The notes under the pieces are model-generated. The model did not search any database. It was not told the origin of the DNA and saw only the letters and a program-made list of their open reading frames with translations. 64,000 bases of DNA. Source: Ostreococcus mediterraneus (taxonomy: Eukaryota > Chlorophyta > Mamiellophyceae > Mamiellales > Bathycoccaceae). Position numbers and translations under genes: made by a program. The first letter of the stretch is position 1. Each line of letters begins with the position of its first letter. Of this stretch, positions 48,859 to 58,200 are shown piece by piece. The stretch spans positions 358,007 through 422,006 of the forward strand of contig WMKK01000014.1 of assembly GCA_012295225.1 (NCBI GenBank), given 5' to 3'.

Positions 48859-49716
48859 TCATACCATCGCCTTGATCTTGGCAATTTGCTTTGCGGGATT
48901 CAAACCTTTCGGGCAAACCTTGCTGCAATTCATAATCGTATGGCATCGGTACAACTTGAAGGCGTCGTTCACCTTGTCCAGGCGTTCCTTGGTGAACTCG
49001 TCGCGCGAGTCGATGATCCATCTGTACGCCTGTAACAATACCGCCGGACCCAAGTACTTGTCGCTATTCCACCAGTACGACGGGCACGACGTCGAGCAGC
49101 ACGCGCACAAAATGCACTCGTACAACCCATCCAACTTGGCCCGATCCTCCTTGGACTGGTATCGCTCCAACCCGTCTTTTTTGGTATCATCCTTCAGCTT
49201 CAAGTACGGTTCAATCGACTTGTACTGCGCGTAAAAGTTTGCCATATCAACAACTAAATCACGCACAACAAACATGTGCGGCAACGGCGCGATGGTCTGC
49301 GCCCCGCTCGTCGACTTGTCCACCTTGCTCAAGCACGCCAGTCCATTCGTCCCGTTGATGTTCATCGCGCACGACCCGCAAATCCCCTCGCGACACGACC
49401 GTCTAAAGCTCAACGTCTGATCCTGCTCATCCTTAATCTTAAACAACACATCAAGCATCATCGGACCGCAATCATTCGTATCGACATCATACGTCTTGTA
49501 CGTCGGCGCCCCCCCGACGTCTGGGTCCCAGCGGTAAATTTTAAACTGTTGTACATTCCGCGTCGACGTCTTCACCGCATCCACCGCCGCGCTCGCGCTC
49601 GTCGCGCTCGACGTCGTCGTATACCTCAACCCACTCACCGCCGCCGCCACCGTCGCCGAAATCGCGCTCGCGCCCACGCCGCGCGTCGTCCCGATCACCG
49701 CCGCGCGGCGCAGCAT
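48859..49716 (-). CDS. SDH2: Succinate dehydrogenase iron-sulfur subunit (complex II SDH2), mitochondrial
   Basis: 285 residues from ATG 49716; the upstream open frame is an RE repeat with no homology. An N-terminal mitochondrial presequence ([20 protein letters not shown]) ends before [12 protein letters not shown]. The 2Fe-2S domain has [17 protein letters not shown] and GLACLSK; the alpha-helical domain has [16 protein letters not shown] and [17 protein letters not shown] for the 4Fe-4S and 3Fe-4S clusters. All eleven expected cysteines appear to be present. The protein carries electrons from SDH1 flavin to ubiquinone in the inner mitochondrial membrane. Length matches the family. The minus-strand TGTAA is at 48736-48740. 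Confidence 0.97.
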   Translation of the reverse strand: MLRRAAVIGTTRGVGASAISATVAAAVSGLRYTTTSSATSASAAVDAVKTSTRNVQQFKIYRWDPDVGGAPTYKTYDVDTNDCGPMMLDVLFKIKDEQDQTLSFRRSCREGICGSCAMNINGTNGLACLSKVDKSTSGAQTIAPLPHMFVVRDLVVDMANFYAQYKSIEPYLKLKDDTKKDGLERYQSKEDRAKLDGLYECILCACCSTSCPSYWWNSDKYLGPAVLLQAYRWIIDSRDEFTKERLDKVNDAFKLYRCHTIMNCSKVCPKGLNPAKQIAKIKAMV

Positions 49717-50647
49717 CTCTCGCTCTCGCTCTCTCTCTCGCGCGCGCTCGGGTGTCGGCGGTGTTGTTTCACGCGCGATGCGATCGACGCGAACCCTACG
49801 CTTCGTCGGCGACGCGCGAAGACGACCGAGACACGAGACGAACGCGCGCGCGCGCCGATCGATGCCGATCGACGATTCCACGCATCCGTCACCCGCCGTG
49901 GGGCCCGTGGGCTAAGGTCCACTCTTTTGGATTTTAAAATTTCGCATTATTAGCGAAATTTCAGAATAAATATCAGTACGATATCGTGCAACATTCACTC
50001 AAATTTTGACACGGTGTGGTGGCGAGGGGTGGTTGTACAATCGTCGCAAAAGTGTCGAAAACGGCGCGTGAACGACGTCAACGCGTCGCGCACGCGTGTG
50101 CGAGCGAAAGCGACGGCGTAGGGCGTCATTTAAGCATGCGGTGAAGTCGTTATAAGGGTGTTTAAGTGGTCTATAGTCGTCGTAACTTGTGTTGATGGCC
50201 GATGCATACCTTCTTGGCTGCGCAGCGAAGACAAATGTTTCAGATGACCGCGCGTTCGAGCGAATGTTTTATTAGGAAAATTTTGAAATTCCCGAAAAAA
50301 TCAAAATTCTACGTACGGTAGAATACAATTTTGATGTTTTGCAAAACGCGACGGCGTTTCAAAAGAGTGTGGACCTTACCTGGTACCTGGTACTGTGGGC
50401 GCGTGCGATCAAAACCCTAGTTTCACCAATCACGACCCTACGCGTACCCCCTAAAGGGGACTCCTCCGCCAATCACGACCAGGGACGACGTCGTCGTCGC
50501 GCCGTCCCATCCATCATCCGCGCGCGCGCCATTCGCGCCCGCACCGCCCGACGTCGTCGTCGTCGTCGTCGTCGTCGTTCGTGTCCCGCGTCCACACGGT
50601 CACGCCGCACGAATATCGCCTCATCACCACCACCGCTCGCGACCCAG
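49717..50647. promoter_or_regulatory. SDH2 / eEF3 divergent region, A/T-rich island and eEF3 promoter
   Basis: A noticeably A/T-richer island spans about 49930-50400, against the GC-rich surroundings. It holds a perfect hairpin at 49937-49961 (AAATTTCGC arms, 7-base loop) and an imperfect inverted repeat at about 50303-50336 around ATTCTACGTACGGTAGAAT. Toward eEF3 lie AAAACCCTAG (telo-box, about 50411-50420), ACCAATCACGACC at 50425-50437 and GCCAATCACGACC at 50468-50480. These come just before the predicted leader exon, placing them in the core promoter. No gene is supported. Confidence 0.55.
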
Positions 50648-51231
50648 GTACGTGCACCGCATCGATCGCGATGACGCGCGCATCGATCGCGATCGACGCG
50701 CGCGCGCGTCGCAGACGTCGCGCGCGGTCGGCGGCGCGGTCGTCCGCGGCGGCGTCGGCGACGTCGCGTCTCGCGCGAAGGCGCGCCGTGGATGCCGCGC
50801 CGCGGAGACGATGGGGAAAAACATCGCGCGCGCGATCGACCGCGCGCGCGCGACGGCGTCACCCGTCGCGGACGCCGTCGCGCGGCGTCGACGCAACCAT
50901 GCGTCGATGGGGCGGCGGCGCGCGCGGTCGCGTGCGAGCCATCGGCGGGGTTCGGACGGCGCGCGACGGGTGCGCGACGCGCGGCGCGCGGTCTATGGCG
51001 TGGGGATGGATGGAGACGAATGGTTTCGTGCGCGTTGACGTCGCGCGCGCGGGCGAGGCGCGGCGATGGCGGGGCGAGGCGCGGGCGATGGATGGGGTTG
51101 CGTTATCCACAACTTTCCCGCGACGCGCGCGCGGGGTTCGCGCGCGAAGGCGCGTACGAAGGCGCGTGGCGTGGATCGTCGTGTGTGTGACTCGAGAGAC
51201 TGACGAAAAGGTGTGTGATGACGTGTTGTAG
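50648..51231 (+). other. Predicted 5'-leader intron of eEF3
   Basis: A textbook donor (CCCAG then GTACGTG at 50648) pairs with a GACTGAC branch word at about 51198-51204 and a GTTGTAG acceptor ending at 51231, nine bases before the eEF3 ATG. The 584-base interior is CG-rich and noncoding. Donor and branch sequences are the same as in the coding introns found in this window. The intron is predicted from sequence only. Confidence 0.6.
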
Positions 51232-51240
51232 TGAAGAATA

Positions 51241-54200
51241 ATGGCGCCCAAGGGATGCACCGTGCCCGCGGCGGCGAAGATTACGACGGCGGATGTCGCC
51301 GCCGTCAAGGAGGATTCCGAAAAGAAGAAGGATGAAGACGCGCGCAAGGCTGCGGCGGAAAAGATTGTCGCTCTCGCTGGTTCGGCGTCTTTCGCGGAAG
51401 AACCGTATTTGATTCAATTGCTTGAAATTGCGATTACGCTCGCGGGTGATAACAAGTCGTCGAATGTTCGCGCGGCGGGCGACGCCGCGGTGGACGCCAT
51501 TTGCCCAAAGTTGAGCGAGTTTGCCGTGCGCCCGGCTTTGGCTCCGATTTTCGTCGGTTTCGCGTCTCAGTTCTGGCAATCGACCATGGCTTCTATTCGT
51601 GTGCTCAACGCGTTCATCGCGCGTAACCGCAAGGCGGTGGCGGCGAACTTGCCGGAGATTATTCCCGAGCTCGCGCAAGTCATGGTGCACATGCGCGAGG
51701 AAGTCAAGAAGGCGTCCACGGAGTGCATGGCGAACGTTGCCACGTGCGTTGGTAACCTTGACATCGAGCCTTTCATCCCGACGTTGATTGAATGCATCAA
51801 CAACGTCGATGAAGTCCCGGAGTGCGTTCACAAGCTTGCGTCTACGACTTTTGTTCAGCAAGTCGAGTCGCCGACGTTGTCCATTATGGGTCCGTTGCTT
51901 CAACGCGGTTTGTTCTTCCAGCAAGTCACCGCTATTAAGCGCAAGTCTGCGGTTATTATTGACAACATGTGCAAGTTGGTTGAGGACCCAATGGACGCCG
52001 CGCCGTTCCTCACAAAGCTTTTGCCGCTCTTGAAGCGCGCCATGGATGAAGTCGCCGACCCGGAGTGCCGTCAAGTGTGCACCCGCGCGTACAAGACGTT
52101 GCTCCAAGCTGCCGGTAACGAAAGCGGTGAGGAATCTGCGGAAGGTGAAGGAAAGGGTGTTTACAACGAAGAAACCGTCAAGGAACAATTCGTTACGCTT
52201 CTTTGCGAAAACACTGGCGCATCCAAGGACGACATGACCAAGTTTGTCGAATCCGCCGAAGTCAAGGTGTACTTCGACTACATTTGCTCCTTGTCCGCCA
52301 ACGCTCTTCTCGCGAAGAACTTTGACTTTGACACCTGGAACAAGTCTTGCGCGACGTCTTACATGAAGCTTTTCTTCACTGACGCCGAAGCGATGACCAA
52401 GGCTCTTGTCGAACGCGCGTTGGCTGTGTACGAAGCCTCCAAAAAGGTTTTCGTCGTCGAAGACGAAGAGGGTGAAGATTTGTGCAAGTGCGACTTCTCC
52501 TTGGCTTATGGTGCGCTCATTCTGCTCAACAACGCCACGCTTCACATGAAGAAGGGTAAGCGTTACGGTTTGTGCGGCCCGAACGGCTGCGGTAAGTCCA
52601 CGTTGATGAAGGCTATCAACAACGGCCAAGTCGAAAACTTCCCGCCCCCGGAGGAGCTTCGCACCGTGTACGTCGAGCACGACATCCAAGGTGACCAACA
52701 CACGATGAACGTCGTCGAGTTCGTTCTTGACAACGAAGTCATTCGTGGTCACGGTACGTCCAAGGAACAAGTTTCGAGTACGCTTTCGTCGTTCCAGTTC
52801 ACTGATGAAATGATCAACGGTCCCGTCGTCGCCTTGTCTGGTGGCTGGAAGATGAAGCTCGCATTAGCGCGGGCGATTCTTATGAAGGCTGACATTTTGT
52901 TGCTCGATGAGCCGACGAACCACTTGGATGTCAAGAATGTTGCCTGGTTGGAAGAGTATCTCAACTCTCAAACGCAAGTGTCTTCCATGATTGTGTCTCA
53001 CGATTCTGGTTTCCTCGACCGCGTGTGCACGCACATTATTCACTACGAAAACCGCAAGTTGGTGACCTACAGAGGGAACCTCACGGAATTCGTCAAGCAA
53101 TGCCCGGCGGCCAAGAAGTACACTGAGCTTTCCAACGATGAACTCAAGTTCATCTTCCCGGTTCCGGGTTTCCTCGAAGGTGTCAAGAACAAGGATAAGG
53201 CTATCGTCAAGGCGACCAAGTGCTGGTACAAGTACCCGAACACGACGCGCCAAATCATCCAAGACGCGACGATTCAGCTTTCTTTGAGCTCTCGTGTGGC
53301 GTGCCTCGGCCCGAACGGTGCTGGTAAGTCGACTTTCATCAAGTTACTCACTGGTGAAGCCGAACCGGATGCTGGTACTGTCTGGCGTCACCCGAACATG
53401 CGCTACGCGTACGTCGCCCAGCACGCGTTCCACCACGTTGAACAGCACTTGGACAAGACGCCCAACGAGTACATCCGCTGGCGTTTCTCCACTGGCGAAG
53501 ACAAGGAAAACTTAACCAAGGTCACCGCGCAATACACCGAAGAGGAGGAGCGCTTGATGAAGGAGAAGATTCCGGTCCCGCAAGAAGATGGCTCCATTCT
53601 CAAGCTTGTCGTCGAAAAGATTCTCTCTCGTCGCCAAAAGAAGAGCAAATACGAGTATGAATGCCAGTGGAAGGGTCTTTCCATGGACTCCAACTCTTGG
53701 ATGGAGCGTGAGAAGCTCGAAAAGTTTGGTTTCACCAAGTACTTGAACCGTGTTGACGAGCGCGAAGCCGCTCGCCAAGGTTTGTACGCCCGCCCGCTCA
53801 CCCAAGCCAACGTCGAAAAGCACATGATTGACTTTGGTTTGGATGCCGAGTTTGCCACGCACAACCGCATCAAGGGTCTCTCTGGTGGCCAAAAGGTTAA
53901 GCTCGTGCTCGGTGCCGCTATGTGGCAACAACCGCACATTGTCGTCATGGATGAACCCACCAACTATTTGGACCGCGACGCCCTCGGCGCGCTCGCCATG
54001 GCTGTCAAGGAATTCGGCGGCGGCGTGCTTCTCATCACGCACAACTGCGAATTCGCCGATGCGTTGAAGGAAGAAACCTGGAACGTTCCGGGTACTGGTT
54101 TCGTTGAAGTTGAAGGTAACAAGTGGGGACAAGGTAAGTCTGGCCGCGCCACCGAAAAGGTTGACTGGGACGGTCCGCAGGAGGACACCGTCGACGCGCT

Positions 54201-54402
54201 CGGAAACGTCGTCAAGGTGAAGAAGCAAAAGAAGGCGTTGAGTCGTAAGGAAATCAAGGCGACTGCAAAGGCGCGCGCGGCGAAACTTGCGGCTGGACAA
54301 GACCTTACGAGTGACAGCGACTGGATCCTAGACGAATTCCAAGGCGTCGAAGCAGGCGCGGAAAAGAAGGCGGCGCGCGAGGCGAAGAAGGCGGCCAAGT
54401 AA
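51241..54402 (+). CDS. eEF3: Translation elongation factor 3 (eEF3), ABC-F ATPase with chromodomain
   Basis: 1053 residues. A HEAT-repeat N-terminus (about 40-320; FVGFASQFWQSTMASIRVLN, KKASTECMANVATCVGNLDI) and four-helix bundle precede two ABC domains. ABC1: Walker A GPNGCGKSTLMK near 446, signature LSGGWKMKLALA near 533, ADILLLDEPTNHLD near 550. ABC2: GPNGAGKSTFIK near 689, an inserted chromodomain KSKYEYECQWKGL near 800, LSGGQKVKLVLG near 879 and VVMDEPTNYLD near 900. A lysine-rich C-terminus follows. This is the fungal eEF3 layout (yeast Yef3 1044 residues), which promotes E-site tRNA release on the ribosome. Codon choice is strongly biased, indicating very high expression. A leader intron and a doubled CCAAT-type motif lie upstream. 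Confidence 0.95.
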   Translation: MAPKGCTVPAAAKITTADVAAVKEDSEKKKDEDARKAAAEKIVALAGSASFAEEPYLIQLLEIAITLAGDNKSSNVRAAGDAAVDAICPKLSEFAVRPALAPIFVGFASQFWQSTMASIRVLNAFIARNRKAVAANLPEIIPELAQVMVHMREEVKKASTECMANVATCVGNLDIEPFIPTLIECINNVDEVPECVHKLASTTFVQQVESPTLSIMGPLLQRGLFFQQVTAIKRKSAVIIDNMCKLVEDPMDAAPFLTKLLPLLKRAMDEVADPECRQVCTRAYKTLLQAAGNESGEESAEGEGKGVYNEETVKEQFVTLLCENTGASKDDMTKFVESAEVKVYFDYICSLSANALLAKNFDFDTWNKSCATSYMKLFFTDAEAMTKALVERALAVYEASKKVFVVEDEEGEDLCKCDFSLAYGALILLNNATLHMKKGKRYGLCGPNGCGKSTLMKAINNGQVENFPPPEELRTVYVEHDIQGDQHTMNVVEFVLDNEVIRGHGTSKEQVSSTLSSFQFTDEMINGPVVALSGGWKMKLALARAILMKADILLLDEPTNHLDVKNVAWLEEYLNSQTQVSSMIVSHDSGFLDRVCTHIIHYENRKLVTYRGNLTEFVKQCPAAKKYTELSNDELKFIFPVPGFLEGVKNKDKAIVKATKCWYKYPNTTRQIIQDATIQLSLSSRVACLGPNGAGKSTFIKLLTGEAEPDAGTVWRHPNMRYAYVAQHAFHHVEQHLDKTPNEYIRWRFSTGEDKENLTKVTAQYTEEEERLMKEKIPVPQEDGSILKLVVEKILSRRQKKSKYEYECQWKGLSMDSNSWMEREKLEKFGFTKYLNRVDEREAARQGLYARPLTQANVEKHMIDFGLDAEFATHNRIKGLSGGQKVKLVLGAAMWQQPHIVVMDEPTNYLDRDALGALAMAVKEFGGGVLLITHNCEFADALKEETWNVPGTGFVEVEGNKWGQGKSGRATEKVDWDGPQEDTVDALGNVVKVKKQKKALSRKEIKATAKARAAKLAAGQDLTSDSDWILDEFQGVEAGAEKKAAREAKKAAK

Positions 54403-55201
54403 CGCCCGCGTCCGCGTCCACAACTATTTTTTAATGCACACCTATAAACCATACATACATCACCACGGCGTCAAGATAGGCGGCTCAAAGGTTGTACAAC
54501 AACCTGATCCGCAAAACAAGCTCTTACGAAGCTGCCCCACCAGACAACGCCGCGCGCGGCGTGACGGCGCGCGTTCACGTCGCGACGGATGCAAAGAAAA
54601 AAATCTTCGTCGTGCATTGTAACGTCTACTCACATAGTCGCTCAAAATGCGTCATCGTACAGCTAGTTCACGTATCACTCGCTCCGACTGTCGACGTGCT
54701 CGCGCATCGTCGCGTCGTCGACACGTCTGTAGTCTGTGTGTCAATTTCCACCCATAACTTTCCACGCGTGACGTGCGCGCACATCACGCGCCCGCGTTTG
54801 ACTCATTCGACGCCGAATGGTCACGAACGTCAAGCGCGGGAGCACACGTAGAAGTCTTGCGCGTGCAAGCGATGACGACCGCGAGTACCTTTGTTTCACC
54901 GTACCTTTGTAGCGTACCCGACAGCGATCGCGCGACGATTCGGGTCGCCTCGGGCGCACACAGAACAATAAGCAAACACCGTCATTGTTTGTGGTTGCTG
55001 TCCGCCGCACCGACGCGCGCGGGACCGCGTCGTGGGCGTCACACGCCGACGCCGAGTCGTCCGGACGACGACGCGCGCGCGCGACGACTGCGTGCGCGCG
55101 AGTCTCGCCGTTCGCACGTTCGCATCCGTCGAGAGACGACGACGCACGCAAGAAGAGTCTACTGACAGTGGACGGAGGATTTTGATTTGAATCAATCAAT
55201 C
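54403..55201 (+). other. Region between eEF3 and NUP160
   Basis: About 800 bases on the strand between two plus-strand genes. It should contain the eEF3 3' end (TGTAA at 54618) and the NUP160 promoter. A small hairpin, AGGTTGT-ACA-ACAACCT, lies near 54487-54503. Short open frames on both strands are arginine-rich and have no homology. I see no RNA gene. Confidence 0.5.
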
Positions 55202-58200
55202 ATGACGCTCACCGAGACGCCGCGATGGATGACGACGACGACGAGCACATCGCGCACGCGGATTATCACCGTTGACGCGTCGGCGTCGGTGCGCGTGTCC
55301 GAGGAACCACCGAGCGCGCGCGTGACCCGCGCGAGTAAGCGACAGAAGAGCGAAGATTCATTGGTGAACCACGCGTCGTCGTCGGCTTTGTCGAGCGCGC
55401 TCGCTCTCGCTGGTGGTGGCCGTGCGCTTCGCGGCGTCGTCTACGCGTGGGAATTCGATGAGCAGAACCACAGCGTGTGCGTGACCTCGAGTGCGGGGTC
55501 GCGCGTTCGCGTGCGCGCGCCGAGCGCGTTGGCGACGTCGTGCGCGTTGACGCGAGGCGATGAGACGGATTCAACCTCGTCGTCGAGGTTTGTGTGCGCC
55601 ACCGAGGATGGGTCGTGCGTTATTTCGATCGCCATGGGTGATAGTCGTGATCTTGATTCAGACGATGTGGTCCACGTGGCGCGCGCGCCGGTGGGTGTGA
55701 TTTCGCGCGTCGCCGCGTTGGGGTCGTGCGGCGCGAGCGGCGTCGTCCTCGGTGGAACGAATGGGCACGGCGTCGTCGTGCACGCGCGGACGTTAGCGAC
55801 GATGTGCGAGCTTAAAGAAGGTACACTGAGTCGAGTGTGGAGTGGGATTAAGGGCGAAGTCGGGCAAGCTATCGTTGATGTGACGCCGCATTCGACGCCG
55901 TTGGGCGGCAAGGAGTTGGTGACGACGCTTCGCGCGGATGGTTTCGTGCAAGTCTGGGACGTCACCGCCGCACTCAAAGGGGGGCAATCAAAGGGAGCGG
56001 CAGCGAAAGCGGTGCGCGTATGTGCATCGCATCTCCCTCCCGCGCCTGGAACGCCGAACCCCGCGCCCGAGCGGTTGGCGCTCGCGCTGGCGTGCGCGCC
56101 CGCGCCCAAGGGGTACCATTTGAACATCGTCGTGTCCTCGCGATTGGCGCCGACAGAGGAGAATCCGCGCGCCTCGGGCCCGGGCGACGCGACGCTGGCG
56201 TTATACACCGTCAAGCACGGGTCGTTGGTGTATGTGTCATCGATCGAACGCTCCAAGGGCGTGACGAGGGCGCTGGCGCTGACTGACGACGTCGTTCTCG
56301 CCGCGCAAGAAAAGTTCTCTGATGAAGGCGGCGGATCCAACGAGGATCCAGACGTCGTCCATGTGTTGTGCTGGCCTTTGAATGCGTTACATCGCGCGAG
56401 AGAAGTGCGTTCGGGTGACGTCGAAGCGACGGAACTCGCGGATTGGGGACACAGCGGCCGCGGGAACGCCGCCGCCGCGGAATTGCTCGCGCGCTTTGGT
56501 CAATTGAACGGTTACACGCCATCATCCGTCGCCAAGGCGTTAAGTGATGAAATTTCCATGCGAGGATTGATGTCCGAAGATGTTTTAGAGATTGTTGCGC
56601 GAACGACGACGGCGACGATGGGTGACGAATCGTCCATGGGTGACGACTCGATGGCGGACGCGACGGCACAAGACACGCTGCTCGCCGCCGCCGCCGCCGC
56701 CGCCGGCTGCGGCGGCAAGGAGGCGTCTGTGTCTGACGTTGTGCGCGCGTGGTGTAGAATAGCCCCAGAATACGCGCGCGCGTGGCGCCGAGCACACGCG
56801 CCAATCGCGTTCATCACCGACGCGCCGACGCTTCTGCTGCGCGGCGGCGGTTTGCTCAGCGCTTTACGCGTCAACGGCGAAGTCGAAGACGCGGTGTTGC
56901 GCGCAAAGATTACGAATGAAGACTCGCCGATGTTGAAATTCAACGTCACTGGCAAACAAGCGGTGGCGGCGCTCACGGCGCTGTTTTCGCGATTGAATGC
57001 CGTGCTCGGAACGTCGGCGTGTAGCGCGATGGATTTGATTGCGAGCGGGTTGGCGACGGATACGTCGTGCGAAAGCAAAAGCACGGCTTTTGACGCTCGT
57101 GACGAAGAGATTGACGCGAAGAGCCAGAATGCGCAAGATTGGCTCGAGTCTTTCGCTGGCGTGCTCACGGGCGACGTCTTCGCGCAAGTAGATAGCGGCG
57201 AGAGCGAAGCGCAGGTGAAAATTAGAAAGGCGTCGCACCGGGCAAAGCAGCGTCTCATCATTCGTCTCTTGCAAGACGCGCTTTCCAACATCCCAGAGCC
57301 CGAGCACGCGTTGCGCGCGTGCGTAGAAGCTTTAGAAGTACAACCGTCGGGTATGCGCGACGCAGGTGAAGACGCCGACGTCATCGTCGACGCTCGAGGA
57401 GAAACAACCGCGGAGACGGTGGTGTTGAATGCCGCTCGACAACACGCGCGGGCATGTTTGGCGGTGAGCCGCGGTATGATTTTGCTCCTCGGCTGCATTC
57501 GTCTCGGTCCAAAAGCTGGTTTCCCGACCGCGGCGTTGGGCATTGTTTCCGACGTACTTCCTCGAGCGATGCACGTGTACAGATCCGCCGTGTTTACATC
57601 CTGGCTATTGACGGCGCGGAGAACGAGCGCGGAGATGGCGGACCCACCGAGACTCGCGGTTGTTTTAGCCAACGTGCGAGACGACTTTGTCGCCTACGCG
57701 TCGACGTCGGAAGAGTTGCAAATCGCAGGACACACCGTGGCGGCGCACATCGCCACCGGCAATAACACGAGCGGTGGCTCCTTGGAGGTGCAGCGCGTGG
57801 TTGAGATTGGTACGGCGCTGTACGCCGCGGGCGAAGTCGACGCGTTGGGCACGCTTCTCGCATTTGCGCGTCAGCAAGTGCCAGGATCTGAACTCGCATC
57901 GTCCTCTGACGCGCCAGCGTTGTTGTTCTTACAAGCGTTGTGGGTGTGTGCCGACCTCGCCGGCTTTAACGACGCCAAAGACGCCGAGCGCCGCTCGCGC
58001 TCCGTCGATAGCGCCATTAGTCTCTTTAGTCGTTCGGCTGCGTTCATCCCAGAAACGTCAAGCAGTGGTGGCGTCGACAGCCACGATGGCGAGCAACAGC
58101 GCGGGCAACAGCGGCCCGTAGATGCTTTGTTGGTGCAACTCTTGCGGGTGATTCGTAGTATTTTGATTGGATGCGATGACCCATCGGAGGAGCTCTACCC

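Noticed and set aside
51103-52770. 555-codon open frame on the minus strand
   Set aside because: Antisense to eEF3; produced by the strong codon bias of that gene.
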